DNA of 16,104 nt from Nitrospirota bacterium. Lineage in GTDB: Bacteria; Nitrospirota; UBA9217. The translations under genes were made by a program, and so were the position numbers. The notes under the pieces were generated by a model. It did no database searches. It saw only the letters and a list, made by a program, of their open reading frames with translations, and was not told the DNA's origin. This document shows, piece after piece, positions 5,270-16,104 of this stretch (position 1 is the stretch's first letter; each line of letters begins with the position of its first letter). The stretch is from assembly GCA_013334545.1 (NCBI GenBank), contig JAAXXJ010000038.1, positions 1 to 16,104 of the forward strand, read 5' to 3'.

Positions 5270-6739
5270 ATGGAACCGCTCATCGTTCAAAAGACCATAA
5301 CGCTCCCGTTGCCCTCTGACGACGACCGGCGGGCCCACGACCAGCGGCTCCGGGACGCCCTCGGCCTGGGGCCGCTCCACATTCCCCTGTCGCTCCTCCG
5401 CTCCACCGCTGCGATCATCAATGCGAAGCGCGAGCTGTCGTGCATCATCGGCAGGGCAGGCGACCAATACCGGCTCATTGACATCGACCGGCGGCGCTCC
5501 TACTCCGTCGCCTTGGACCTCGGCACCACGAACCTCGTTGCCGTGCTCTATGACAACATCGGGCAGAAGGACATCGTGACCCGATCTCTCGAGAACCCCC
5601 AGGTCGAGTACGGGAGCGACATCCTGACCCGCATGCATCATGCCATGACCGGCAACGGCGAGGATATCTACCGGGTTCTCAGGAACGGCATCAACACGCT
5701 GATCGCATCGCTCTGCCGCGAGGCCGGCGTCAATGGCCGGGACCTCCACGGCCTGGCCGCGGCGGGGAACACAGCAATGACCCACTTCCTGCTGGGCCTC
5801 GACATCAGCACCATCCCCGTGGCCCCCTGGGTCCCGGTGGTCCGGACTCCGGGGTTCTTCAGCGCCGCGGAGCTCGGCCTCGACATCAATCCGGAGGCCC
5901 TGGCGTATGTGTTCCCGAACGCCGGCAGCTATGTGGGCGGAGACATCACCGCCGGCATCATCGCGACAGGGATGCATGCCTCCGACAGGCCGTCCATCCT
6001 GGTGGACGTGGGCACGAACGCCGAGGTCGTGATCGGGAACCGGGAGTGGATGATCGTGGGTGCGGGTGCCGCCGGCCCGGCGCTTGAAGAGGGGATCTCA
6101 GCCATCGGGAAGCGGGCGAAAAAGGGCATCGTTTACGACATCGAGATCAGCGGCGACTGCGTCTCCTGCAAGACCTTCGACCAGGGAAGGCCTGAAGGCA
6201 TCTGCGGTTCCGGCATGGTGAGCCTGCTGTACGAACTGTACACTGCCGGCATCATCGACCAGACCGGCGCGCTCACCGGCAAACGGCATATCATCGAGAT
6301 TAACGGCGAGAAGGCCTTCTCCATCAACTGCGACTGCGAGGACGCGCTCTTCATCACCCAGGGCGAGATCCAGAACTTCATGCGGTCCAAGGCCGCCATG
6401 TTCACGCTCCTGCTCGTCCTGACCCGATCGGTGGGCGTCGCGTTCAGGGACATCGAAAGCGTCTTCGTGTCCGGAGCGCTTGGCACGGGCATCGATGTGA
6501 AGAAGGCCGCAGGCATCGGCATGGTGCCGGGCTGGCAGGCCGGGATCGTGAAGCCCATGGGCAATACGTCGCTCGAAGGCTGCCGCATGCTGCTTCGGGA
6601 CGCGGGAATCGCCTGCACCGCGGACCGGCTCGTGGACAAGATCACCTACAAGCACATGCATGACGACCCCGAGTTCATGAAGGAGTTCATGGGGTCCGTC
6701 TTCATCCCCCATACCAATCCGGAGCTGCTGAGGGTCTGA
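5270..6739 (+). CDS. ASKHA-fold ATPase, RACo/DUF4445-like, lacking the ferredoxin domain
   Basis: The 489-residue protein has the phosphate-1 motif LDLGTTNLVAVLYD (82-95), phosphate-2 VDVGTNAEVVIG (245-256), GSGMVSLL (313-320), the ITQGEIQ...RSKAA segment (362-375) and an adenosine-type motif VSGALGTGID (400-409). This is the C-terminal domain of RamA/RACo proteins, which reductively activate corrinoid proteins with ATP. Those normally carry an N-terminal 2Fe-2S ferredoxin domain. Here only about 78 unrelated residues precede the ATPase, with Cys58 alone, so the electron-donor domain is missing. It starts 84 bases after the maturase stop; ATG 5270 is chosen because MEPLIVQ begins regular sequence, though ATG 5231 is possible and neither has a good ribosome binding site. 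A role activating a cobalamin or metal enzyme for peptide modification is inference; unrelated corrinoid metabolism is the alternative. Confidence 0.88.
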   Translation: MEPLIVQKTITLPLPSDDDRRAHDQRLRDALGLGPLHIPLSLLRSTAAIINAKRELSCIIGRAGDQYRLIDIDRRRSYSVALDLGTTNLVAVLYDNIGQKDIVTRSLENPQVEYGSDILTRMHHAMTGNGEDIYRVLRNGINTLIASLCREAGVNGRDLHGLAAAGNTAMTHFLLGLDISTIPVAPWVPVVRTPGFFSAAELGLDINPEALAYVFPNAGSYVGGDITAGIIATGMHASDRPSILVDVGTNAEVVIGNREWMIVGAGAAGPALEEGISAIGKRAKKGIVYDIEISGDCVSCKTFDQGRPEGICGSGMVSLLYELYTAGIIDQTGALTGKRHIIEINGEKAFSINCDCEDALFITQGEIQNFMRSKAAMFTLLLVLTRSVGVAFRDIESVFVSGALGTGIDVKKAAGIGMVPGWQAGIVKPMGNTSLEGCRMLLRDAGIACTADRLVDKITYKHMHDDPEFMKEFMGSVFIPHTNPELLRV

Positions 6740-6748
6740 TGGACGTGA

Positions 6749-6803
6749 GCTCGCGGCTCGCGAGCATAATGGACCTCCCCACCGGTCCTGCTCGCTGTTT
6801 TTT
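6749..6803 (+). terminator. Composite terminator after the maturase-ATPase operon
   Basis: CGAGCA (6761-6766) pairs with TGCTCG (6789-6794) and, after an asymmetric TAAT bulge, GGACC (6771-6775) with GGTCC (6784-6788); six T follow at 6798-6803. Its 5' arm also belongs to a competing perfect hairpin GCTCGCG-GCT-CGCGAGC (6749-6765), so the two structures exclude each other. Confidence 0.7.
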
Positions 6804-6880
6804 CATTTGTGCCATCGGATGCCACCATGCGGTCCATGATAACGGTTTTACGACGGGTCATATACAGGATACAGGCGGGA

Positions 6881-6916
6881 CAAAAAACGAGCGCGCTCCC
6901 TGCCGATGAGCGCGCT
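6881..6916 (-). terminator. Rho-independent terminator of the DUF948-YtxH operon
   Basis: On the minus strand AGCGCGCTC (6916-6908) pairs perfectly with GAGCGCGCT (6898-6890) around a 9-base loop. CG and then six U follow (A-tract 6882-6887). It lies 15 bases beyond the end of the ytxH-like gene. Confidence 0.92.
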
Positions 6917-6930
6917 TCACGATGTTTCTA

Positions 6931-7215
6931 TCATGCGGTCTTCCGGTGCTTTTCCATCTCCTGGATATACGCCATCTTGCCGGCCTCGAACGCGTTCTTG
7001 ACCGCCGCGGTGCTGTCGACATAGAGCTCCTTGCTTTTATCGACGGTCGTGGCGATCTTGCTGCGCGTGTCCGAAGCAATGTCCTTGATGTCCTTCCTCA
7101 GTTCCTTCCCCGCCTTCGGGGCCAGCAGGAGAGCTACTCCCGCCCCGACAAGGCCTCCTACCACGAAGGGGACCAGGATGGACCGTACGTTGGTGACCTC
7201 ACCTTCTTCTTTCAT
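6931..7215 (-). CDS. YtxH domain protein
   Basis: This small protein (94 residues from the chosen start) has one N-terminal membrane segment (LVPFVVGGLVGAGVALLLAP, about 14-33) followed by the family signature APKAGKELRKDIKD and an amphipathic, Lys-rich helical tail. YtxH-like proteins are common membrane-anchored stress or envelope proteins of unknown mechanism. Three ATG codons are clustered; the one at 7215 is preferred because AAGGAG lies 8 bases upstream. The start overlaps the end of the DUF948 gene by 17 bases, implying translational coupling. A strong terminator follows. Function beyond membrane anchoring is unknown. Confidence 0.9.
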   Translation of the reverse strand: MKEEGEVTNVRSILVPFVVGGLVGAGVALLLAPKAGKELRKDIKDIASDTRSKIATTVDKSKELYVDSTAAVKNAFEAGKMAYIQEMEKHRKTA

Positions 7216-7609
7216 GATCATCACTCCTTCCTTTCCGTATGTTCTTCACCAGGGTAACCACCCCGGTTGCAATGCCGGCCTTCAATCCGGCAATGTTCGC
7301 CCCGGCGGCAGATCCGAGGCCCTCCTTCATATGACCGTAGACGCCCCGAATGTTCCTTTCCACGCGTGCGACGGAGCTGGAAATCTGTTTCACGTCCGCC
7401 GTCACGGCGCTGACGTCACTGGTGATCTTCTTCAGGTTTTCGAGTGTTTCTTTCAGCTCTGCTAAGGCAGCATTCAGATTACCTTCGGTGTTCCTGAAGA
7501 ACGACGCCATGCTTTCGCTCGTCCGCCTCTTGCTCAGGATATACGTCACATTGAATATGGTATACACAATAAATGTGGCAATGCCGATTCCCAGGATGAT
7601 CTCGAGCAT
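7199..7609 (-). CDS. DUF948-type membrane-anchored coiled-coil protein
   Basis: From ATG 7609 the product is 136 residues: an N-terminal membrane helix (IILGIGIATFIVYTIFNVTY, about 4-23), a short basic stretch (SKRR), then a long heptad-like helix (about 45-95; ALAELKETLENLKKITSDVS and onward) typical of DUF948 proteins, and a Gly/Ala-rich basic tail. It should sit in the cytoplasmic membrane with the coiled coil in solution. The ATG has AGGAGG 7 bases upstream; an in-frame upstream start at 7645 would place the start over the predicted promoter and lacks such a site. It is the first gene of a two-gene operon with the overlapping ytxH-like gene, a common pairing. Molecular role is not known. 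Confidence 0.85.
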   Translation of the reverse strand: MLEIILGIGIATFIVYTIFNVTYILSKRRTSESMASFFRNTEGNLNAALAELKETLENLKKITSDVSAVTADVKQISSSVARVERNIRGVYGHMKEGLGSAAGANIAGLKAGIATGVVTLVKNIRKGRSDDHERRR

Positions 7610-7631
7610 ACAACCGCCTCCTCGTACTTTT

Positions 7632-7640
7632 AGTATAGCA
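7632..7640 (-). promoter_or_regulatory. Extended -10 promoter of the DUF948-YtxH operon
   Basis: On the minus strand TGC-TATACT forms an extended -10 element (TGnTATAAT-like, five of six in the hexamer). It lies about 22 bases before the DUF948 start codon. No clear -35 is seen, which extended -10 promoters tolerate. Confidence 0.5.
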
Positions 7641-7835
7641 CACATACCTTTCCATTGATCCGAACACGCAAATCGACATCAAACAACAGAGGACTCTTGC
7701 CGGTAAAGTCGGGTGTAAGGAAAAGAACAATACTTTGTGTAACCCCGATCCCATGGTGTTGTTTTTTCCAAATGGCTGTGTTATTGTTCAGAACACATTC
7801 AAGTATTCATTTACCCATATCGGGACCTACCATCA

Positions 7836-8495
7836 ATGAAAAAAAACCGGCAGAAATCATCGGTTGGCCTATCCCGCCGACTGCACTTCCCCGACGATGA
7901 GAAACGCATCCCCTGGCTCTCCTGCCTCCTCGATGCTTATGCTATCGCGGATACCGGCGTGGCCATCGCTATCCGGGATGCGGAGAAAAAAGGGAAGAGA
8001 AGGCTGGCCTGCGGCAAAGGGTGCGGTAATTGCTGCGTGCACCAGAGGGACATTCCCGTGTACCCCCATGAGCTGGTTGGCATCTACTGGTATGTATCTG
8101 AAAAAATGACGCCGCCCCTGCGGGATACGCTGAAAAGCCTGCTCTCCGTTCACGGCATTGGCCCCCCTTGCCCTTTTCTGATCGAGGGGTCCTGTTCCAT
8201 CCATCCCCTCCGGCCCATCGGGTGCAGGCAGTTCAACGTCTTCACCTCGACCTGCGAGCCGGGAGAGGATCCGTATTACACGAGGAGAGATGATGTCCTC
8301 GTCCCTATTGCGGGCTACACGGACCGAGCGTTCGCGGCGGTGCTGGCGTTCTATCATCTGGACAAGGATGCGGACGTCGCAAAGGCCGTGAAGCTTGTCC
8401 GCGGCCAGATCATGAACCTGCTGGAATATGACTGGAAAAAGCTGGTGAACGTGATGGACGAAGCGGAGGCGGGTCGCACGGCTACTGCCTCATGA
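7836..8495 (+). CDS. YkgJ-type cysteine-cluster protein
   Basis: The 219-residue product carries an eight-Cys pattern: Cys59, 63, 66 and 67 (CGKGCGNCC), then Cys112 (PPCPFL), Cys120 (GSCSIHPLRPIGC) and Cys130, with Cys140 nearby. This is the hallmark of the YkgJ/UPF0153 family, thought to bind a zinc ion or Fe-S cluster; biological role is not established. The chosen ATG follows a weak GGGA about 13 bases upstream, and AAAAAAAA immediately after the ATG is a possible slippage tract. It is transcribed alone, divergent from the DUF948 operon across about 200 bases in which I find no secure promoter for it. The N-terminal 55 residues are basic and unassigned. Confidence 0.88.
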   Translation: MKKNRQKSSVGLSRRLHFPDDEKRIPWLSCLLDAYAIADTGVAIAIRDAEKKGKRRLACGKGCGNCCVHQRDIPVYPHELVGIYWYVSEKMTPPLRDTLKSLLSVHGIGPPCPFLIEGSCSIHPLRPIGCRQFNVFTSTCEPGEDPYYTRRDDVLVPIAGYTDRAFAAVLAFYHLDKDADVAKAVKLVRGQIMNLLEYDWKKLVNVMDEAEAGRTATAS

Positions 8496-8518
8496 GAATT
8501 TACCGCCGCAGAAGACCG

Positions 8519-8780
8519 TTACGGGGAAAGGTCGGCTTCCAGGTCAATGTTGATAAGGACATGCTTGTCACGGATGAATCCATGGTTCTCCATCGGCTGG
8601 TTCCCCGTCATGCCGAATTCCTTGCGATCGATCAAGAACGATGCCGCAAAGCCCATGCTCGTTCTATCTCCCAGAGAGTCCCGCACAGGTTTCGAAAATT
8701 CCGCGGCTGCGGATCTGGCGCGTGATGACGTGGATCGTGGGGTCGCCTGTCACATGCCCACGGACGATGGTTCCATCTGG
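8519..8780 (-). pseudogene. YceI-family protein remnant, frameshifted and truncated
   Basis: On the minus strand an initial segment DGTIVRGHVTGDPTIHVITR (about 8777-8718) resembles the YceI VTGDLTIHGVTRPV motif. The homology then continues in a different frame as EFSKPVRDSLGDRTSMGFAA, then SFLIDRKEFGM, ending HVLINIDLEADLSP and TAA at 8519-8521. This matches the YceI C-terminus (GFSA...INR.DFGM ... V.I.IDIEA). The first frame runs on to a stop without homology, and the N-terminal half of the lipocalin-like domain is missing, abutting the end of the M28 peptidase gene 17 bases away. YceI proteins are periplasmic polyisoprenoid-binding beta-barrels; this copy cannot make one. The frameshift could be a sequence error, but the 5' truncation could not. 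Confidence 0.65.
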
Positions 8781-8796
8781 CAGGGCGTGATCCGGG

Positions 8797-10029
8797 CTAC
8801 CGCTCCTTCACCTCAAGCTCGATCTTCATTTCTCTCCCATTCCGCAGGAACCTGATCGGGAGCCTGTCCCCCGGCTGCTTCGTTTTCAGGATATCAGACA
8901 GGTCCCTCAGCACTGAGATGGGAGCTGTTCCCGCCTGGATGATGATGTCCCCCTGCTTCATCCCTGCCGCCTCGGCCGGACCGCCCGGCTGGGTCCCGCC
9001 GAGCCGTACGCCCTGTTCGTTGTACGTGAAGTCCGGGATGACGCCGATGGTCACTTTCCGGTCAATGCGGGGACCCGATGCAGCGCCCGGCGCTACGGTG
9101 CTGGTCCGCGTGAGCGGGGCCGGAAGGTTCGCCACGGTGAAGGCAACGGCACGGGTCAGCATCGCGATCTTCGCGAGCCCCTTGCCGTCGATCTTATCCG
9201 CAGTGTCGATGGGCCGGTGATAGTCAAGATGGGGGCCCGTGAAGAGCTGCACCGCCGGGACGCCTGCCTCGTGGAAGCTCCGCTGGTCGCTCGAATCCAG
9301 GTCCTGCGCCGATTCGGCGATCTCGAGCTTCAGGGGCTTGGCGGCCTCCTGGAAGAGCGTCCCCCATTCCTTCGCTGACGCTGCGCCAAGGATGATCAGC
9401 TTGCCTTTTCCGAGCCGCCCGACCGTGTCAAGGTTGATCATACCCGAGGCCCTGGCCACGGGGTATCGCTTCTCGTGCTGGACGAAATACCGGGACCCTT
9501 TCCTGCCGGTTTCCTCGCCGGTGAAGGCAACGAATACGACGGGCCGCTCCATGTTCGCTACCAGCGTAAGCCGCGACGCCATTTCGAGCAGCACGGCGAT
9601 GCCGCTGGCGTTGTCGTCTGCTCCAGGGTGCACTTTACCGTCGTTCTCCTTTAATGCGCTTTTCCTGCCGAGATGGTCGTAGTGCGCGCCGATGACCACG
9701 CTTTCACGCGCGAGCTCCGGGTTCCTGCCCGGAAGGACGCCGACCACGTTCCGCATCCGTATCTTCGTATCCGGGTCCACCCATTCCTGGTACCAGCTGC
9801 CGCCCGGCTCCCCGCCCGGCAGAAGGCCGACCGACTCGAACTTCGTCGCGATGAACGCAGCGACCTGGTCGAGCTCGGGGCTACCGATGCCGCGCCCGCG
9901 AAATTTCTCGTCCGCAAGGTGCTGCACCGTAGCCATCATGCCCTCGGGCTCGATCGCTACCTGCGCCCCGACCGGACCCGCGAGTGTAGCCACGATGGCA
10001 GTGAACAGAACAATGCCGAATTTCTTCAT
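8797..10029 (-). CDS. Secreted M28-family zinc metallopeptidase with C-terminal PDZ domain
   Basis: From ATG 10029 the product is 410 residues. Residues 1-22 are a classical signal peptide (MKKFGIVLFTAIVATLAG, cleavage near GAQ-VA). The M28 catalytic domain (about 30-300) shows the two-zinc ligand set: His116 and Asp118 in AHYDHLG, Asp138 in PGADDNASG, catalytic Glu172 with Glu173 in GEETG, Asp201 in NLDTVG, and His271 in LDYHRPIDTADKI. A PDZ domain (about 335-408; GVRLGGTQPGGPAEAAGMKQG) follows a Pro/Ala-rich linker. It is probably a periplasmic aminopeptidase; the PDZ may position substrates. The upstream frame to 10104 is rejected because the signal peptide begins at 10029, preceded by AGGGAGA. 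Period-8 repeats lie just upstream, and the kinase gene precedes it in the same direction. Confidence 0.93.
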   Translation of the reverse strand: MKKFGIVLFTAIVATLAGPVGAQVAIEPEGMMATVQHLADEKFRGRGIGSPELDQVAAFIATKFESVGLLPGGEPGGSWYQEWVDPDTKIRMRNVVGVLPGRNPELARESVVIGAHYDHLGRKSALKENDGKVHPGADDNASGIAVLLEMASRLTLVANMERPVVFVAFTGEETGRKGSRYFVQHEKRYPVARASGMINLDTVGRLGKGKLIILGAASAKEWGTLFQEAAKPLKLEIAESAQDLDSSDQRSFHEAGVPAVQLFTGPHLDYHRPIDTADKIDGKGLAKIAMLTRAVAFTVANLPAPLTRTSTVAPGAASGPRIDRKVTIGVIPDFTYNEQGVRLGGTQPGGPAEAAGMKQGDIIIQAGTAPISVLRDLSDILKTKQPGDRLPIRFLRNGREMKIELEVKER

Positions 10030-10045
10030 GGTTTTTGTTCTCCCT

Positions 10046-10072
10046 GTCCCAATGTCCCCTTGTCTCACTGTC
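10046..10072. repeat. Period-8 GTC repeat upstream of the M28 peptidase gene
   Basis: GTC recurs at 10046, 10054, 10062 and 10070 (GTCCCAAT, GTCCCCTT, GTCTCACT, GTCGG), a degenerate 8-base tandem array 17 bases before the peptidase start codon. On the minus strand its end supplies the purine-rich GACAGGGAGAAC used as ribosome binding site. A similar array precedes the kinase gene. Confidence 0.6.
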
Positions 10073-10156
10073 GGTACTTCGCTTCCCCTCGACTCCGCGC
10101 TCACGCATGCCGGCGCTGCTCATGATCGGGTCCGGGAGACATAACGGGAATAGGCC

Positions 10157-14395
<4,239 letters not shown>

Positions 14396-14404
14396 GTTCC
14401 CCCT

Positions 14405-14428
14405 GTCACCCCGTCACCAAGTCACCTG
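14405..14428. repeat. Period-8 GTCACC repeat upstream of the kinase gene
   Basis: Three exact-period units GTCACCNN start at 14405, 14413 and 14421, between the end of the TolB-like gene and the kinase ATG 10 bases away. On the minus strand they read NNGGTGAC and end in GACAGGGGGAAC, which contains the kinase ribosome binding site. The same layout is found upstream of the M28 peptidase. Confidence 0.7.
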
Positions 14429-14435
14429 TCGATCT

Positions 14436-15527
14436 TTACTCCACCCAGTCGGCGATGAAGATGTCCGTCTGGCGCGGCTTGTCGGGATTCCGGTTCGAGG
14501 CCCAGACCAGCTTCTTCCCGTCAGGCGAGAACATCGGGAAGCTGTCGAAGACCGTGTTATAGGTAATGCGTTCCAGACCCGTGCCGTCGATGTTGATGAG
14601 GTAGAGCTCGAAGTTGTGGCCGTATTGCCTGATGTCCCCGCGCCAGTCATCCTTGTTGCTCGCGAAGATGATGTGTTTGCCGTCGGGGTGCCACGACGGC
14701 GCGAAGTTGGTCGCGCCGTTCCGGAGAAGCAGCCGCTTGTTCGAGCCGTCGCTGTCCATCACCCAGAGGTCCAGGGGAAAAGCGAGGATATAGTTCTTCT
14801 CCATGCAGTCCTTCCACTGGGCCTTTTCTATCGGACTCTCAGGGTACCATGCCCGCCAGACGATCTTGGTCCCGTCAGGAGAGAACCACGGCCCGCCGTT
14901 GTAGCCCATCCGGTCCGTGAGCCGCTGCACGTTCGAGCCGTCGCTGTTCATGACATAGACGTCGAAGTTCCCCTCACGCTGGGAGCCGAACACGATCCGC
15001 TTTCCGTCGGACGAGACCACCGGTTCGGCGTCGTACGCGGGATTGGTGGTGAGCCGGACGAGGTCCGTGCCGTCGGGATTCACCGAGTAGATATCGTAGG
15101 GATAGAGCGGCCAGACGTACCGCGCTCCCGGCGGCGACTGCGGCCTCGGAGGACAGTCGCCAGGAAGATGGCTTGTCGAAGCGAAGACGATGCGCTTGCC
15201 GTCGGGAAAGAAGAACGAGCACGTATGGGCGCCGCGGTCAGGGCTCACCATGCGCTTGTCCGAACCGTCGATGTTCATGGTCCAGATCTTGTCGCAGGCA
15301 TATCCACCCTGGTTCGACTGGAAGATGAGCTTCTTCCCGTCGGCGGAGAAATAGGCCTCGCCGTTGTCCCCCTCCGTGGTGAGCTGCTTCACGTGATTCA
15401 TGTGGCGGTCGCGGAGCTGACCGTCCCTGGACCGCGACTGGAACTCAACCTTTTTCGCCGGCGCGGCGCCGGTGCAGCAGCCGAGCAGCAGTCCGGCGAC
15501 GAGCCAGAATATCGTCCTTTGTATCAT
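14436..15527 (-). CDS. TolB/PD40-like six-bladed beta-propeller lipoprotein
   Basis: From ATG 15527 the product is 363 residues. The N-terminus MIQRTIFWLVAGLLLGCC ends in a lipobox (LLLG-C at about 14-18), so it is probably a lipid-anchored envelope protein. Six PD40 repeats follow, each with an F/W-S-x-DGK-x-(I/L)-x-(F/W)-x-S strand pair and a (I/V)-(M/N)-x-DG(S/T) turn: AYFSADGKKLIFQSN, FFFPDGKRIVFAS, VVSSDGKRIVFGSQ, PWFSPDGTKIVWRA, PSWHPDGKHIIFASN and PMFSPDGKKLVWASN. That closes one propeller. Unlike TolB itself there is no N-terminal alpha/beta domain, and tolQRA/pal are not adjacent. A binding role for protein partners or a periplasmic polymer is inference. The longer frame to 15731 is rejected because a near-consensus promoter lies inside it. 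It is upstream of the kinase gene in the same direction. Confidence 0.92.
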   Translation of the reverse strand: MIQRTIFWLVAGLLLGCCTGAAPAKKVEFQSRSRDGQLRDRHMNHVKQLTTEGDNGEAYFSADGKKLIFQSNQGGYACDKIWTMNIDGSDKRMVSPDRGAHTCSFFFPDGKRIVFASTSHLPGDCPPRPQSPPGARYVWPLYPYDIYSVNPDGTDLVRLTTNPAYDAEPVVSSDGKRIVFGSQREGNFDVYVMNSDGSNVQRLTDRMGYNGGPWFSPDGTKIVWRAWYPESPIEKAQWKDCMEKNYILAFPLDLWVMDSDGSNKRLLLRNGATNFAPSWHPDGKHIIFASNKDDWRGDIRQYGHNFELYLINIDGTGLERITYNTVFDSFPMFSPDGKKLVWASNRNPDKPRQTDIFIADWVE

Positions 15528-15560
15528 GGAACCCCTTTCGCGCGACAGAATGGTTCTCTT

Positions 15561-15589
15561 ATTATAGTCTCGACGGGCAGGCATGTAAA
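15561..15589 (-). promoter_or_regulatory. Near-consensus sigma70 promoter of the TolB-like lipoprotein gene
   Basis: On the minus strand TTTACA (15589-15584), a 17-base spacer and a perfect TATAAT (15566-15561) give an 11 of 12 match. Transcription would start near 15554, about 27 bases before the ATG at 15527. It may also drive the downstream kinase gene, as no terminator is seen between them. Confidence 0.85.
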
Positions 15590-15672
15590 GGTACCTGCAC
15601 CTTCTTTTCCTTCCTGGCTCCGGCGTCCCGCTCCCCCCGGGGTGTTTTTTTCCGCTATACTCTGAACAGGAC

Positions 15673-16104
15673 ATGGAAACGATCGGGACAGAACCGGGAG
15701 AGCGCGTTTTCCAGGCCCGCGGCCTGACCAAGGTCTACGAGATGGGCGAAGTGAAGGTGCATGCCCTGCGCGGCGTGGACTTCGAGCTCCGGCCCGCCGA
15801 ACTGATCGTGCTCCTCGGGCCGTCAGGCAGCGGGAAGTCCACGCTGCTGAACATCCTGGGCGGCCTCGACACGGCGAGCAGCGGCACCGTTACCTACCGC
15901 GGCAGGGACCTCACCCGCGCGACCGAGCAGGAGCTCACCGAATACCGCCGGTACCACGTCGGGTTCGTCTTCCAGTTCTACAACCTGATCCCGAGCCTCA
16001 CGGCTCGGGAGAATGTGTCCGTCGTGACCGAGATCGCGAAGCAGCCGATGCGACCCGAGGACGCCCTCGCGCTTGTTGGCCTTGCGGAGCGATTGTACCA
16101 TTTT
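15673..16104 (+). CDS. LolD/MacB-type ABC transporter ATP-binding protein, N-terminal part (3' end outside window)
   Basis: The frame stays open for 144 codons to the window edge. It shows an N-terminal FQARGLTKVYEMGEVKVHAL, Walker A GPSGSGKST (49-57), ILGGLDTASSG and the Q-loop region GFVFQFYNLIPSLTARENV (Gln101). The combination of VKVHALRGVDFEL, LGGLD.P(here A)SSG and FQFYNLIP.LTA.ENV is typical of MacB/LolD/YknY ATPases, which drive lipoprotein release or efflux with a FtsX-type permease. The ABC signature and Walker B lie beyond the window. The ATG has only a weak AGG upstream; a TATACT sits 11 bases before it, so a very short leader is conceivable. It is divergent from the TolB-like lipoprotein gene. 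Confidence 0.93.
   Translation, partial: METIGTEPGERVFQARGLTKVYEMGEVKVHALRGVDFELRPAELIVLLGPSGSGKSTLLNILGGLDTASSGTVTYRGRDLTRATEQELTEYRRYHVGFVFQFYNLIPSLTARENVSVVTEIAKQPMRPEDALALVGLAERLYHF

Noticed and set aside
4019..5977. Minus-strand open frame of 652 codons across the maturase and ATPase genes
   Set aside because: It is antisense to two genes with clear catalytic motifs; its translation is Glu/Arg/Val-rich without recognisable domains, a normal by-product of GC-rich codon usage.
8492..8855. Plus-strand open frames after the YkgJ-like gene
   Set aside because: They are antisense to the YceI remnant and the end of the peptidase gene, with no motif of their own.
15656..15661. TATACT upstream of the LolD/MacB-type ATPase gene as a promoter -10
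   Set aside because: Only 11 bases from the ATG and without a -35 match; possible leaderless start but not supportable.

Overview
The window is GC-rich, bacterial and gene-dense. Its gene content (a selenocysteine peptide / radical SAM cluster, a corrinoid-activase-like ATPase, a very large multi-PAS hybrid kinase, M28-PDZ peptidase, TolB-like lipoprotein) suits an uncultured Gram-negative anaerobe such as a Nitrospirota or Desulfobacterota/Geobacter-like bacterium. That placement is inference; no rRNA or marker gene is present. Both ends cut through ABC-transporter ATPase genes.

Left part (1-2500): the 3' end of a polar-amino-acid-type ABC ATPase (+); a decayed fragment of a spermidine-synthase-like membrane protein (-); a zinc-ribbon/CarD-like small protein (-) with its own terminator; an AT-richer stretch of about 500 bases with no convincing gene; a 32-residue membrane miniprotein (-); and an exported MsrA (-).

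Centre (2550-6800), the most interesting part: two short genes that standard gene calling would truncate, because each contains two in-frame TGA codons best read as selenocysteine. They encode 64- and 75-residue peptides with the same leader core (LKK[FY]LAGLGIAGLL.GTS) and K-S-[GS]-U-[SG]-G-[TS]-K tail repeats. Each has its own sigma70-like promoter and strong ribosome binding site. Each is followed directly after its stop codon by a 6-bp hairpin with a GGTC loop, resembling the apical part of a bacterial SECIS. The two hairpins differ by one compensatory base-pair change. Next come a rho-independent terminator that the maturase must be read through, a radical SAM/SPASM maturase, and an ASKHA-fold (RACo/DUF4445-like) ATPase lacking the usual ferredoxin domain, ending at a composite terminator. 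I read this as a selenobiotic-type RiPP locus: selenocysteine precursors, modifying radical SAM enzyme, and a possible ATP-dependent activase.

Right part (6880-16104): a DUF948-YtxH cell-envelope pair (-), a YkgJ-type Cys-cluster protein (+), a frameshifted YceI remnant (-), a secreted M28 metallopeptidase with C-terminal PDZ (-), a 1412-residue soluble hybrid histidine kinase with eight PAS domains and a receiver (-), a six-bladed TolB-like lipoprotein with a near-consensus promoter (-), and divergently the 5' end of a LolD/MacB-type ABC ATPase (+). Period-8 GTC repeats sit just upstream of both the peptidase and the kinase start codons.
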